Positions 1-9,701 of a DNA stretch of 64,000 bases are shown here, piece by piece (within the stretch, counting starts at the first letter, position 1; each line of letters begins with the position of its first letter). The DNA is taken from contig OZ243941.1 of assembly GCA_965214205.1 (NCBI GenBank), positions 248,001-312,000 of the forward strand, in the 5' to 3' direction. Origin of the DNA: G963663315 sp965214205 (GTDB taxonomy: Bacteria; Pseudomonadota; Gammaproteobacteria; Arenicellales; Poriferihabitantaceae). Position numbers and translations under genes: made by a program. The notes under the pieces are model-generated. The model saw only the letters and a program-made list of their open reading frames with translations, was not told where the DNA came from and made no database searches.

Positions 1-619
1 TCTTTTCCTCCCGGACAACACCCTGGCCGTTACAGGATGAACACGGGTCCGTGACAACCTGGCCCTGGCCACGACAGGTCTGGCAGGTTTGCTGAACGGA
101 GAAAAAGCCCTGCTGCATTCTGATCTGACCCTGGCCATGACAGGTCTGGCAGGTCTTCGCTTCCGAACCGGGACGCGAACCCGAGCCCTTGCAGGTCGCG
201 CACTCCGACATCCTGGGAACGCGGATCTGTTTTTCGACCCCGTTCACCGCCTCTTCCAGCGTCAGGCTCAGGCGAAATCGTAAATCCGAGCCGCGGCTTT
301 GCCGCCGTCCGCCGCCTGTGCCGAAAATATCTCCGAAAATATCTCCGAAAATATCTCCGACCCCGCCAGCGCCGGCTCCCGCACCGCTGGAAGGGTCCAC
401 GCCCGCATGCCCGAACTGGTCATAAGCGGCCCGTTTCCGGGGGTCGGAAAGCACACTCCAGGCCTCCTGCACCTCTTTGAACCTGGCTTCCGACTGCTCG
501 CTGTTCTGGTTGCGGTCCGGATGATATTTCATCGCCAGTTTGCGATAAGCCTTTTTTAGATCCGGTTCACTGGCCGTCCGGTCCACTCCCAGAATTTCGT
601 AATAATCTCTTTTCGACAT
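1..619 (-). CDS. dnaJ: Chaperone protein DnaJ (Hsp40), C-terminal part outside the window
   Basis: Co-chaperone that delivers unfolded clients to DnaK and stimulates its ATPase. About 206 codons are visible from an ATG at 619; the gene runs off the left edge. The N-terminus SKRDYYEILGVDRTASE opens a J domain with the HPD motif (KYHPDRN). A Gly/Phe linker with GDIF repeats follows, and then a type I zinc-binding region with CxxCxGxG modules (CATCKGSG, CQTCHGQG, CQTCRGQG, CSSCNGQG). It lies 92 bases downstream of dnaK on the same strand, with a strong hairpin between them. Identity is seen directly; co-expression with dnaK is inferred from the order. Confidence 0.97.
   Translation of the reverse strand, partial: MSKRDYYEILGVDRTASEPDLKKAYRKLAMKYHPDRNQNSEQSEARFKEVQEAWSVLSDPRKRAAYDQFGHAGVDPSSGAGAGAGGVGDIFGDIFGDIFGTGGGRRQSRGSDLRFRLSLTLEEAVNGVEKQIRVPRMSECATCKGSGSRPGSEAKTCQTCHGQGQIRMQQGFFSVQQTCQTCRGQGQVVTDPCSSCNGQGVVREEK
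321..356. repeat. Three exact tandem copies of a 12-bp unit inside dnaJ
   Basis: The unit ccgaaaatatct occurs three times in a row at 321-332, 333-344 and 345-356. On the coding (minus) strand each copy encodes Gly-Asp-Ile-Phe in the glycine/phenylalanine linker of DnaJ. GDIF-type repeats are normal in this linker, but identical codons in all three copies suggest recent slippage or expansion. Confidence 0.9.
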
Positions 620-646
620 CGTTTATTCCATGCCTGATCAACATGC

Positions 647-671
647 AAAAGCGGGGTTACAGCCCCGCTTT
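647..671 (-). terminator. Hairpin between dnaK and dnaJ, possible attenuator
   Basis: Arms at 648-656 and 663-671 form a perfect 9-bp stem (AAAGCGGGG with CCCCGCTTT) around a 6-base loop. On the transcribed minus strand only a short T run (CTTTTGC) follows, so termination would be partial. It could lower dnaJ output relative to dnaK or protect the dnaK mRNA end. The structure is seen; its function is inferred. Confidence 0.55.
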
Positions 672-711
672 GCCCGCATTCCGGTGGATTATATACTGAT
701 CTGCAAATCGG

Positions 712-2646
712 TCAGGGCTTCTTCTTGTCGTCATCAATTTCTTCAAATTCGGCATCGACAATGTCATTCCCGTCATCACGCTGGTCCGAATCACCCGCGG
801 CGTCACCACCGTCTTCACCGCCGCTGTCAGCTTGGGCGTACATTTGCTCCGCGAGCTTGTAGCTGACCTGGGACAGGGCTTCGGATCTGGATTTGATTTC
901 ATCGAGATCATCTCCCTTCAAGGCCTCTTCAAGCTCGCCAATGGCGGATTCAATACCCTGCTTTTCACTCTCTTCGACCTTGTCACCCAGTTCTTCCAGA
1001 GATTTCCTGACTCCGTGAACCAGCGCTTCACCCTGATTCCGGGCATCTACCAGTTCCCGCGCCTTTCTGTCTTCCTCGGCGTGCTCTTCGGCATCGCGAA
1101 CCATGTTTTCGATCTCGTCATCAGACAGGCCGGAGCTGGATTTGATCACGATCTTGTTCTGCTTGCCCGTAGCCTTGTCCTTGGCGGAAACATGCAGTAT
1201 GCCGTTGGAGTCGATATCGAACGAAACCTCGATCTGGGGCACTCCGCGGCGCGCCGGGGGTATTTCGGTCAAATCGAAACGACCCAGGGATTTGTTTCCA
1301 CTGGCAATCTCCCGCTCCCCCTGCAGTACATGCACCGTAACCGCGTTCTGGTTGTCCTCTGCGGTAGAGAATACCTGACTGGCGTTGGTCGGGATGGTGG
1401 TATTCTTTTCCACCAGCTTCGTCATCACTCCGCCCAGGGTTTCAATACCCAGAGAGAGCGGCGTCACATCCAGCAGCAGCACGTCCTTGACATCTCCGCC
1501 GAGCACTCCACCCTGAATGGCGGCGCCCATGGCGACAGCTTCATCCGGGTTGACATCCCGCCGCGCTTCCTTGCCGAAAAAGTTTTCCACGACCTCATGC
1601 ACTTTCGGCATTCTGGTCTGGCCACCCACCAGGATCACGTCATTGATTTCAGAGATTTTGATACCCGCGTCCTTGAGCGCCGTTCTGCAGGGTCCCAGTG
1701 TCCGTTTCAGCAGGTCATCAACCAGCGATTCGAGTTTTGCCCTGGACAACTTCATGTTCAAGTGCTTGGGGCCGCTCGCGTCCGCCGTAATATAAGGCAG
1801 GTTGACCTCGGTCTGGGAACTCGAGGACAACTCGATTTTCGCTTTTTCCGCGCCTTCCTTGAGACGCTGCATCGCCAGCGGGTCGCCGCGCAGATTCATA
1901 CCCTGATCCTTCTGGAATTCATCCGCGAGATAATCAATCAACCGACGGTCGAAATCCTCCCCGCCAAGGAAAGTATCGCCATTGGTTGAAAGCACTTCAA
2001 ACTGATACTCCCCGTCCACCTCGGCGATTTCAATGACCGAAACATCAAAGGTGCCGCCGCCCAGATCATAGACCACAATCTTGTGGTCGCCCCTGGCCTT
2101 GTCCATGCCATAGGCCAGCGCCGCCGCAGTCGGCTCATTAATGATTCTTTTCACATCCAGGCCCGCTATCTTGCCAGCATCCTTGGTCGCCTGCCTCTGG
2201 GAGTCATTGAAGTAAGCGGGCACCGTGATGACTGCCTCGGTCACTTTTTCACCCAGGTAATCTTCCGCGGTCTGTTTCATTTTCTGCAAAATCCGGGCGG
2301 ATATTTCCGGCGCCGCCATTTGCCTGCCACCCGCTTCAACCCAGGCATCCCCGTTTTTTGCCTTGACAATCTTGTAAGGCATCAGGTCCAGGTCGCGCTG
2401 CACCACATCTTCGCTGAACTGGCGTCCGATCAGACGCTTTACCGCAAAAATGGTATTTTCCGGATTGGTGACCGACTGCCGTTTGGCCGATTGACCGACC
2501 AGCGCCTCGTCGTCTTTGGTAAAAGCGATAATAGAAGGCGTGGTACGATCACCTTCGCTGTTTTCAATGACCTTCGGGGCACTGCCTTCCATCACTGCCA
2601 CGCAGGAGTTGGTCGTTCCCAGATCGATACCGATAATTTTTGACAT
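712..2646 (-). CDS. dnaK: Chaperone protein DnaK (Hsp70)
   Basis: ATP-dependent Hsp70 chaperone that binds exposed hydrophobic peptides in the cytoplasm with DnaJ and GrpE. The 644 residues match the family length. The N-terminus IGIDLGTTNSCVAVMEG is the Hsp70 phosphate-1 motif, YDLGGGTFDVSVIEI is phosphate-2, and ILVGGQTRMP lies in the nucleotide domain. The substrate-binding domain follows, and the acidic tail ends DAEFEEIDDDKKKP. The ATG at 2646 follows a GAGGAAG ribosome site. It is downstream of grpE and has its own sigma-32-like promoter in the 83-base gap. Confidence 0.99.
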   Translation of the reverse strand: MSKIIGIDLGTTNSCVAVMEGSAPKVIENSEGDRTTPSIIAFTKDDEALVGQSAKRQSVTNPENTIFAVKRLIGRQFSEDVVQRDLDLMPYKIVKAKNGDAWVEAGGRQMAAPEISARILQKMKQTAEDYLGEKVTEAVITVPAYFNDSQRQATKDAGKIAGLDVKRIINEPTAAALAYGMDKARGDHKIVVYDLGGGTFDVSVIEIAEVDGEYQFEVLSTNGDTFLGGEDFDRRLIDYLADEFQKDQGMNLRGDPLAMQRLKEGAEKAKIELSSSSQTEVNLPYITADASGPKHLNMKLSRAKLESLVDDLLKRTLGPCRTALKDAGIKISEINDVILVGGQTRMPKVHEVVENFFGKEARRDVNPDEAVAMGAAIQGGVLGGDVKDVLLLDVTPLSLGIETLGGVMTKLVEKNTTIPTNASQVFSTAEDNQNAVTVHVLQGEREIASGNKSLGRFDLTEIPPARRGVPQIEVSFDIDSNGILHVSAKDKATGKQNKIVIKSSSGLSDDEIENMVRDAEEHAEEDRKARELVDARNQGEALVHGVRKSLEELGDKVEESEKQGIESAIGELEEALKGDDLDEIKSRSEALSQVSYKLAEQMYAQADSGGEDGGDAAGDSDQRDDGNDIVDAEFEEIDDDKKKP

Positions 2647-2691
2647 TTCTGCTTCCTCAATAAACCTGTGACTATAGAGTTCTGGCTTTAG

Positions 2692-2719
2692 ATATAGGGA
2701 TTAATTATTCAATAACAAG
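2692..2719 (-). promoter_or_regulatory. Sigma-32-like heat-shock promoter in front of dnaK
   Basis: Read on the minus strand, CTTGTTA (2719-2713) is followed after 13 bases by CCCTATAT (2699-2692). The known sigma-32 pattern is CTTGAAA and CCCCATnT. The spacing equals that of the grpE promoter upstream in this window. It lies in the grpE-dnaK gap, so dnaK could be transcribed both from here and from the grpE promoter. The -35 box deviates at two positions. Confidence 0.5.
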
Positions 2720-2729
2720 TATTTGCGGG

Positions 2730-3374
2730 TTATTTCCCGCTGCTTTGCGCGATCACCACCATGGCCGGACGCAAAAGACGGTCCTTTAACAGGAATCCTT
2801 TCTGCATCACGCTTAAAATATGATCGGGTTCAACCTCGTCAGTCGGCGCCATGCTGATGGCCTGATGCACATCGGGATTGAATTTCATGCCGGACCCGGC
2901 TTCCACCTCGGTGATTCCGAATTTCTCCATCGCCGTGACAAACTGTTTCAGGGTCAGCTCAAGCCCTTCCTTCATCTTCACAACCGACTCACTGGCGGTT
3001 TCATCCATTTCCACCTTGCTAGCCTGATCGAGGCTGTCGAGGACACCCAGCAATTCCTGCGCGAACTTCTCGAGCGCGTATTTCCGGGCGGACACAATTT
3101 CATTCTGGCTGCGGCGCCGAATGTTTTCAACATCCGCCCTGGCCCGGACATAGCCGTTCTTCATTTCCGCGATCCGCTCGCGGGCGGCAATCAGCTTTTC
3201 GATCAGGTCTTCCCTGGAATCCTCTCCAAATTCCTCCGCTTCACCTTCCGGCGAAGCTGCATCCTGCCGTTCCGCGTCTATGGATTCTGACTCAGGTTCC
3301 ACCGTTTCCTCCTGATCACCTGAGGCGGCGGCGTCACCTTGCGGCTCTGAACCTTTTTCGTAATCTTGACTCAT
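2730..3374 (-). CDS. grpE: Nucleotide exchange factor GrpE
   Basis: Releases ADP from DnaK so that it can rebind ATP and let go of its client. The 214 residues start with a long acidic, low-complexity segment (about 1-60) and a coiled coil (about 60-120, ERIAEMKNGYVRARADVENI). The beta domain holds the GrpE signature FNPDVHQAISMAPTDEV, then GFLLKDRLLRPAMVVIAQ. The ATG is at 3374. First gene of grpE-dnaK-dnaJ, preceded by a very good sigma-32-type promoter. Confidence 0.98.
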   Translation of the reverse strand: MSQDYEKGSEPQGDAAASGDQEETVEPESESIDAERQDAASPEGEAEEFGEDSREDLIEKLIAARERIAEMKNGYVRARADVENIRRRSQNEIVSARKYALEKFAQELLGVLDSLDQASKVEMDETASESVVKMKEGLELTLKQFVTAMEKFGITEVEAGSGMKFNPDVHQAISMAPTDEVEPDHILSVMQKGFLLKDRLLRPAMVVIAQSSGK

Positions 3375-3417
3375 AATTCAATACAATAAGATAAGGGTTG
3401 GATCATAATATGTCGCA

Positions 3418-3445
3418 ATATGGGGATTGCCGACAAAAGCTCAAG
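3418..3445 (-). promoter_or_regulatory. Sigma-32 heat-shock promoter in front of grpE
   Basis: On the minus strand CTTGAGC (3445-3439) is followed after 13 bases by CCCCATAT (3425-3418). The -10 element matches the known sigma-32 consensus CCCCATnT fully and the -35 matches CTTGAAA at five of seven positions. It ends about 44 bases before the grpE ATG. This implies RpoH control of the grpE-dnaK-dnaJ unit. Confidence 0.8.
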
Positions 3446-3513
3446 GGTTGAGGCGAAGGAAACCCCGGATTTTCAGTGGAAACCTTCGAATTCGGGAATC
3501 CGGACGGCCGGCT

Positions 3514-3846
3514 TCAGATGGAAAATGAGGATCCGCAGCCGCAGGTGGTCGAAGCATTGGGGTTGTTGACCAGGAATCGACTCCCCATCAGATCGTCCTT
3601 GTAATCAATTTCTGCCCCATCCAGATATTGCAGACTGAGCATATCGACCAATACCCGGATTCCTTCCTGTTCTATGGATATATCGTCTTCCTGACGGGCA
3701 TCATCGAACTGGAAACCATACTGGAAACCGGAACATCCGCCGCCCTGTATATAAACCCGCAGCATCAGCTCAGGATTGCCCTTGGTCTCCAGCAGTTGAT
3801 TAATCCGGGTCACTGCATCACGGGTGATTTTAAGATCTGATTCCAT
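3514..3846 (-). CDS. erpA: Iron-sulfur cluster insertion protein ErpA
   Basis: A-type carrier that passes Fe-S clusters to apo-enzymes, including isoprenoid-pathway enzymes. The 110-residue length fits. The three cluster-binding cysteines are visible: Cys38 in GGGCSGFQYGF, and Cys102 and Cys104 in TTCGCGSSF at the C-terminus. Single gene, divergent from the class V aminotransferase-fold gene on the other strand. IscA or SufA is possible, but the sequence and standalone context favour ErpA. Confidence 0.92.
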   Translation of the reverse strand: MESDLKITRDAVTRINQLLETKGNPELMLRVYIQGGGCSGFQYGFQFDDARQEDDISIEQEGIRVLVDMLSLQYLDGAEIDYKDDLMGSRFLVNNPNASTTCGCGSSFSI

Positions 3847-3896
3847 TGTCTTGCGCCAGTACGAATATACATTAACCTCAATATGGGGATTATAAT

Positions 3897-5195
3897 ATGG
3901 TTTCCATTACAAAATATACGAAAGAACCCCTTCACATGAAACTTGATGTCGAATTTGCCAGAAAACAATTCAACCAACTATCCGATGACCCGGATTTTGT
4001 ATTTTGCGCCAATGCGGGGGGCAGCTATGTGGCCAACCAGGTCAACCAGATACTGAACCAGTATAACACGCATACCCGGGTTCAGCCTTATGAACGGTAC
4101 GCCACTTCAACCGCCGCCGGAGAGGCTATGGATCGAGCCATTCTCGGCTGGGCGGCGGCGCTCAACATTTCCCCGGACGAACTGACTATCGGACCATCGA
4201 CCTCAAGCAACACGTATGTAATGACTCAGGCTATCGGCGCACAGTGGAGTGAAGGCGATGAAATCATCGTGACCAACCAGGATCATGAGGCCAATAACGG
4301 GGTATGGAGAAGAATGGCGCAACAGAAAAATGTCACCCTGCACGAATGGCGGGTGGACAGTCAGGATGGATTATTGAGTCCTGAAACCCTGGTTCCCCTG
4401 CTGAGTGAAAGAACCAGATGGGTATTTTTCACGCACTGCTCCAACATTACCGGCACCAGCAACCCGGTTGCGGCCATTAGCCGTCAGATCAAGGCGTACA
4501 ATCCCGCGATCAAGGTATTTATTGACGCAGTAGGCCATGCCCCCCACCAGATTTGCGACCTGAAAGCGCTGGGCGTGGACGGCTACGTTTTCAGCTTGTA
4601 CAAGGTTTTCGGCCCTCACCAGAGTCTGATGTATATTAATCAGGAGATCATGGATACCCTGGCTCCGCAGTGCCATTTTTTCAATACCGGATCACCGGGC
4701 AAGTGGTTCAATCCAGCCGGGCCGCAACACGCGCAGGTCGCGGGCTGTGCCGGCGTGCTGGATTATTTCGAAGCGCTGTACCGTCATCACTACGGGATAC
4801 CGGATGAAGCGCGGGGCGGGGCCCTGACCATGCCCCGGAAACTGCAACAAATCGGCAGCCTGTTAAGCGACCACGAAGACCAGCTGGCGGGACCCATTGT
4901 GGATTATCTGCATCACAACCGTAATGTCCGGTTGATCGGCAAAGCCCATACCCGGGACGGCGACCGGGCGCCCACCATCGCATTCAGACCCCTGCATACA
5001 TCGGCGCAATCGGTATCGTCACAAATGCAGGATAAGGGGATTGGCTGCGAAAACGGCCATTTCTACGCCTGGCGTCTGATTAATGCCCTCGGCATTGACC
5101 CGGATGACGGCGTCGTCCGTATCTCTCTGGCTCACTACTCAAGCCATGAAGAAGTGCAAAAAGTACTGGCCGCTCTCGACAGCGTACTTGCATGA
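3897..5195 (+). CDS. Cysteine desulfurase-like PLP enzyme (class V aminotransferase fold)
   Basis: Fold-type I PLP protein of 432 residues resembling the cysteine desulfurase-like (VC1184-type) family rather than true IscS or SufS. The cofactor region shows TIGPSTSSNTYVMTQAI near the N-terminus, VFIDAVGHAPH (the aspartate pairing with PLP) and the Schiff-base lysine in VFSLYKVFGPHQS. Substrate unknown; no clear catalytic cysteine loop was recognised. The ATG at 3897 has GGGGA eight bases upstream; a second ATG at 3936 is also possible. Divergent from erpA, which suggests but does not prove a link to Fe-S metabolism. Confidence 0.85.
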   Translation: MVSITKYTKEPLHMKLDVEFARKQFNQLSDDPDFVFCANAGGSYVANQVNQILNQYNTHTRVQPYERYATSTAAGEAMDRAILGWAAALNISPDELTIGPSTSSNTYVMTQAIGAQWSEGDEIIVTNQDHEANNGVWRRMAQQKNVTLHEWRVDSQDGLLSPETLVPLLSERTRWVFFTHCSNITGTSNPVAAISRQIKAYNPAIKVFIDAVGHAPHQICDLKALGVDGYVFSLYKVFGPHQSLMYINQEIMDTLAPQCHFFNTGSPGKWFNPAGPQHAQVAGCAGVLDYFEALYRHHYGIPDEARGGALTMPRKLQQIGSLLSDHEDQLAGPIVDYLHHNRNVRLIGKAHTRDGDRAPTIAFRPLHTSAQSVSSQMQDKGIGCENGHFYAWRLINALGIDPDDGVVRISLAHYSSHEEVQKVLAALDSVLA

Positions 5196-5240
5196 TCGGG
5201 ACGAACCCTTGTTTGATAACCGCCACGGTTTCGCGCGGCC

Positions 5241-5693
5241 ATGCTCTGGCAGAGATTAAAAACCATATCCAGGATTGAGTTCGAATCGCGGTCATGCCAT
5301 GCCGATCAGCATTGGCGTGTATCCGGCAGCGGCAAGGTCGTCGTCGAATGCCCGGACGATAGCCGCATCACATTCAGCGAAACCGGATCGTGGACCGCTG
5401 ATTCCGGACTCAGCCTGAATTTTTCCAATCGCTACCGATGGCACAGAACCCGGTCGGACAACATCATCCGACTGCAACATCTTCGCCAGGGTGAAACGCA
5501 CCCGGTGGAACTGGTCGAATTCGTGCCACAATCCGATTCGTCCTGCGATTTATCCTGGAAAAGCCGCTCGCCCCACATTTGCAACGACGACACCTACCGC
5601 GCCGAAATCACCCTGAACGAGGACGGCCTGTCGCTGAAATGGACTATCTCGGGACCCGCAAAATCCGAATGGGTCCACTGCATCTATTCATAG
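5241..5693 (+). CDS. DUF6314 family protein
   Basis: A 150-residue soluble protein matching the pattern of DUF6314. It has an N-terminal hydrophobic beta strand (RLKTISRIEFESR), alternating beta strands with WRVSGSGKVVVE, and the conserved C-terminal block HICNDDTYRAEITLNED followed by WTISGPAKSEWVH. The family is predicted to form a lipocalin-like beta barrel; its ligand is unknown. Starts at the ATG 45 bases after the PLP enzyme on the same strand, so probably co-transcribed. No signal peptide seen. Confidence 0.72.
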   Translation: MLWQRLKTISRIEFESRSCHADQHWRVSGSGKVVVECPDDSRITFSETGSWTADSGLSLNFSNRYRWHRTRSDNIIRLQHLRQGETHPVELVEFVPQSDSSCDLSWKSRSPHICNDDTYRAEITLNEDGLSLKWTISGPAKSEWVHCIYS

Positions 5694-5725
5694 TTCAGCC
5701 GCTGTACAACCCGGACGGATATTTG

Positions 5726-5755
5726 CTGACAATCCTGTTGGCAATATAGTATAGT
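5726..5755 (+). promoter_or_regulatory. Sigma-70-type promoter in front of icd
   Basis: CTGACA (5726-5731) and TATAGT (5750-5755) are separated by 18 bases and lie about 40 bases before the icd ATG. Each hexamer differs from consensus at one position. A second TATAGT at 5745-5750 overlaps. Confidence 0.45.
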
Positions 5756-5794
5756 TTCAGCCCGTATATTTCATCACCGGACCCCATTCAGGCC

Positions 5795-7048
<1,254 letters not shown>

Positions 7049-7096
7049 TCAACCTGATTCGACTACCTTACAAACCGGGCAAGGCTCAAAAACAGC

Positions 7097-7786
7097 ATGT
7101 CAAAAGGCAAAATAATTCTCGTCGCCCTGATTCTGGTCGTGGGCGGCGTATTGATCTGGCTGGGGCCGGAAAAATATCTGAATCTGGAGTTCATCAAATC
7201 GAAACTCGATCAACTGGTAGCCTACCGGGAAGCCAATCCGGGGACCACCGCATTGCTGTTTTCGGCGATATACATCGCAGCAACCGCAGCGTCCATTCCG
7301 GGGGCGCTGGTACTGACCCTGCTGGGAGGAGCTATTTTCGGGTTTGTCGCAGGCACGGCAATCGTGCTCGTTTCAGCCACAATCGGCGCGACTCTCGCTT
7401 TTCTTGTCGCCCGGTATCTGTTCGATGATCTGGTTCAGAGTAAAATGGGGGAACGTGTCGGGAAAATCCGGGAAAGTTTTCGCAGGGAAGGCGCGCTCTA
7501 CCTATTTTCGATGAGGCTGGTTCCCGTCATTCCATTCTTCGCGATCAACCTCCTGATGGGGCTGACTTCGATAAAGACAGCCACTTTCTTCCTCGCGTCA
7601 TTGATCGGAATGGCGCCGGGGACGATGGTTTTCATCAACGCCGGCACACAGCTTGCCCGGCTGGATTCGCTCAAGGGATTGTTATCCCCCGCCCTGATTG
7701 CGTCCTTCGTGTTACTCGCCGTCTTCCCGTATATCGCCAAATATCTGTTGAAAATCATCAAAAGCAGGATTCAGACCAATGACTAG
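7097..7786 (+). CDS. TVP38/TMEM64 (DedA-like SNARE-associated) membrane protein
   Basis: Integral inner-membrane protein of 229 residues. An N-terminal anchor at about 5-24 precedes four or five further hydrophobic segments. The core contains the family pattern SIPGALVLTLLGGAIFGF and, after a soluble loop, the RLVPVIPFFAINLLMG segment with membrane-embedded proline and arginine. Members are thought to act in lipid scrambling or transport; the substrate here is unknown. Its stop overlaps the start of the next gene by 8 bases, a pairing with a flavin disulfide reductase that is common in bacteria. Confidence 0.88.
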   Translation: MSKGKIILVALILVVGGVLIWLGPEKYLNLEFIKSKLDQLVAYREANPGTTALLFSAIYIAATAASIPGALVLTLLGGAIFGFVAGTAIVLVSATIGATLAFLVARYLFDDLVQSKMGERVGKIRESFRREGALYLFSMRLVPVIPFFAINLLMGLTSIKTATFFLASLIGMAPGTMVFINAGTQLARLDSLKGLLSPALIASFVLLAVFPYIAKYLLKIIKSRIQTND

Positions 7787-9218
7787 GAAATACGACGCCA
7801 ACCTGATCGTCATCGGCGCTGGTAGCGGCGGACTGGTAACCGCCTATATCGCCGCCGCCATAAAAGCCAAAGTGATCCTGATTGAGCGCGGGGATATGGG
7901 AGGAGACTGCCTGAACACCGGCTGCGTACCTTCTAAATCATTCATCGCCTCCGCCAAACTGCTCCATGACATCCGGCATTCACAAAATCTGGGAATCCGG
8001 GAAGCCTCGGCGTCATTCGATTTCGCCGACATCATGCAGCGCGTTCACGAAATCATCGCCTCCATCGCTCCGCACGACTCGGTGGAAAGATATACCTCCC
8101 TGGGGGTGGATGTCGTCCAAGGGGAAGCGGAAATCCTGTCACGAAATTCGGTCCGGGTAAACGGCAAAACCTGGACGGCGAAATCCATTGTCATTGCCGC
8201 CGGGGCGGAACCCTTTGCCCCGCCCATTCCAGGACTGGATCAGGTGGGCTACTATACCTCCGACACAATATGGAGCATCCGCGAACTGCCGAAAAAACTG
8301 ATCGTCCTCGGCGGTGGTCCGATTGGTTGTGAACTGGCGCAGTGCTTCGCCCGATTCGGCAGCGAAGTCAGCCTGGTGCAAAATCATGACCGGATTCTGA
8401 TGCGCGAAGACGAAGAGTTCTCCCGGCAACTCGCCGGAACTTTTCGCGAGGAAGGCATCCAGGTATTGACCGGACACAAAGCAACCCGGGTCGTCGTTGA
8501 TGGCGACTCGAAAAAACTGGTCTGCGAAACCGGCGGCGCGGAAGTCGAGGTCGAATTCGACCAGATGCTGGTCGCGCTGGGGCGGGCGGCCCGGCTGGAA
8601 GGATATGGACTGGAAAATATCAAAGTTCCGATCAGTCCCCGGCGCACTATAGAAACCAATCCGTATTTGCAGGCCGGACACCCTGACATTTACGCGGTTG
8701 GAGACGTTACGGGCCCTTATCAATTCACCCACGCCGCCGCCCATCAGGCGTGGTACGCATGCGTCAACGCGCTGTTCAGCCCGTTCAAAAAGTTCAAGGC
8801 TGACTACAGCGTATTGCCCTGGGCGACCTATACCGACCCGGAAGTCGCTCGTGTCGGGCTCAATGAGCTGGATGCCAGAGAACAGAATGTGCCGTATGAA
8901 GTGACCGAATACGACATTGGACAACTGGATCGGGCGAAAACGGACGGGCATGCGACCGGCGCCATCAAGGTATTAACCGTACCCGGAAAAGACAAAATCC
9001 TCGGCGTTACCATCGTCAGCAGACATGCCGGAGACCTGATCGCGGAGTTCGTACTGGCAATGCGGCATGGGCTGGGGATGAATAAAATTCTGGGAACGAT
9101 CCACGCCTATCCGACCTGGATGGAAGCCAACAAATACGCGGCGGGGAATTGGAAAAAAGCCCATGCTCCGGCCTGGGCGTTAAACCTGTTGGAGAAATTT
9201 CATCGCTGGAGAAGATAA
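7779..9218 (+). CDS. FAD-dependent pyridine nucleotide-disulfide oxidoreductase (mercuric reductase-like)
   Basis: Soluble flavoprotein of 479 residues. The FAD site LIVIGAGSGGLVTAYIAAA is at the N-terminus, and the redox-active disulfide is in GGDCLNTGCVPSKS. A second dinucleotide fold (LIVLGGGPIGCELAQCFARFG) binds NAD(P)H, and YAVGDVTGPYQFTHAA binds FAD. The dimer interface carries AYPTWMEA in place of the usual HPT catalytic motif. It lacks the N-terminal heavy-metal domain and the C-terminal vicinal cysteines of true MerA, so mercury is probably not the substrate. Overlaps the TVP38 gene by 8 bases, so translation is likely coupled. Confidence 0.9.
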   Translation: MTRKYDANLIVIGAGSGGLVTAYIAAAIKAKVILIERGDMGGDCLNTGCVPSKSFIASAKLLHDIRHSQNLGIREASASFDFADIMQRVHEIIASIAPHDSVERYTSLGVDVVQGEAEILSRNSVRVNGKTWTAKSIVIAAGAEPFAPPIPGLDQVGYYTSDTIWSIRELPKKLIVLGGGPIGCELAQCFARFGSEVSLVQNHDRILMREDEEFSRQLAGTFREEGIQVLTGHKATRVVVDGDSKKLVCETGGAEVEVEFDQMLVALGRAARLEGYGLENIKVPISPRRTIETNPYLQAGHPDIYAVGDVTGPYQFTHAAAHQAWYACVNALFSPFKKFKADYSVLPWATYTDPEVARVGLNELDAREQNVPYEVTEYDIGQLDRAKTDGHATGAIKVLTVPGKDKILGVTIVSRHAGDLIAEFVLAMRHGLGMNKILGTIHAYPTWMEANKYAAGNWKKAHAPAWALNLLEKFHRWRR

Positions 9219-9236
9219 CCGGACTATAGCGGGTTG

Positions 9237-9698
9237 ATGCCGAAAATTCTGATTGTTGCGAACTGCCCCTCCGAAAACACCCTGAAACTGCAAACAGCGG
9301 CAGCGCGCGGATGCCGCTGTGAAAAAGATATTCCAGTGGATTTGAGGGTCCGCATTCCCTGGGACTGCGATTCCGGCGATGTGATCTGGAGTGATGGCGT
9401 GATTATCGGCACAACCGAAAATTTCGGCTATATGAGCGGCGCCATCAAGGATTTCTTTGAGCGCATCTACTACCCCTGCCTGGAAGTTACCGAGGGCAAG
9501 CCGGTCGCTCTGTATATCAAGGCCGGACTGGACGGACAGGGCGCCAAAACCAGCGTAGAAAAAATCCTGACCGGCCTGAAATGGAACCTGATTCAGCCTC
9601 CGGTGATCCTGCAGGGAAAATACCGGAATGACTTCGTCGAGCAATGCGAGAATCTGGGCGCGACCATGGCCGTCGGACTCGATGCGGGAATTTATTAG
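9237..9698 (+). CDS. Flavodoxin-like NAD(P)H-dependent oxidoreductase-fold protein
   Basis: A 153-residue alpha/beta protein starting at the ATG at 9237; a TTG sits directly before it. The flavodoxin pattern is visible: strand KILIVANCPSENT with a phosphate-binding loop, then DGVIIGTTENFGYMSGAIKDFFERIYYP, resembling the FMN loop and helix of flavodoxin-like reductases, then KPVALYIKAGLDGQGAKTSVE. It probably binds FMN and passes electrons; partner unknown. It lies 18 bases after the disulfide oxidoreductase, so the two may be expressed together. Its stop is 3 bases from the convergent comM stop. Confidence 0.75.
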   Translation: MPKILIVANCPSENTLKLQTAAARGCRCEKDIPVDLRVRIPWDCDSGDVIWSDGVIIGTTENFGYMSGAIKDFFERIYYPCLEVTEGKPVALYIKAGLDGQGAKTSVEKILTGLKWNLIQPPVILQGKYRNDFVEQCENLGATMAVGLDAGIY

Positions 9699-9701
9699 TC
9701 G

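Noticed and set aside
832..1989. 385-codon open frame on the plus strand inside dnaK
   Set aside because: Antisense shadow of dnaK; its translation has no recognisable family pattern and lies opposite a certain gene.
3881..3888. CCCCATAT on the minus strand upstream of erpA, as in the grpE promoter
   Set aside because: No CTTGAAA-like box lies 13-15 bases upstream, so a sigma-32 promoter is not supported.
7779..9218. Mercuric reductase (merA)
   Set aside because: No heavy-metal domain, no C-terminal cysteine pair and no mer genes nearby.
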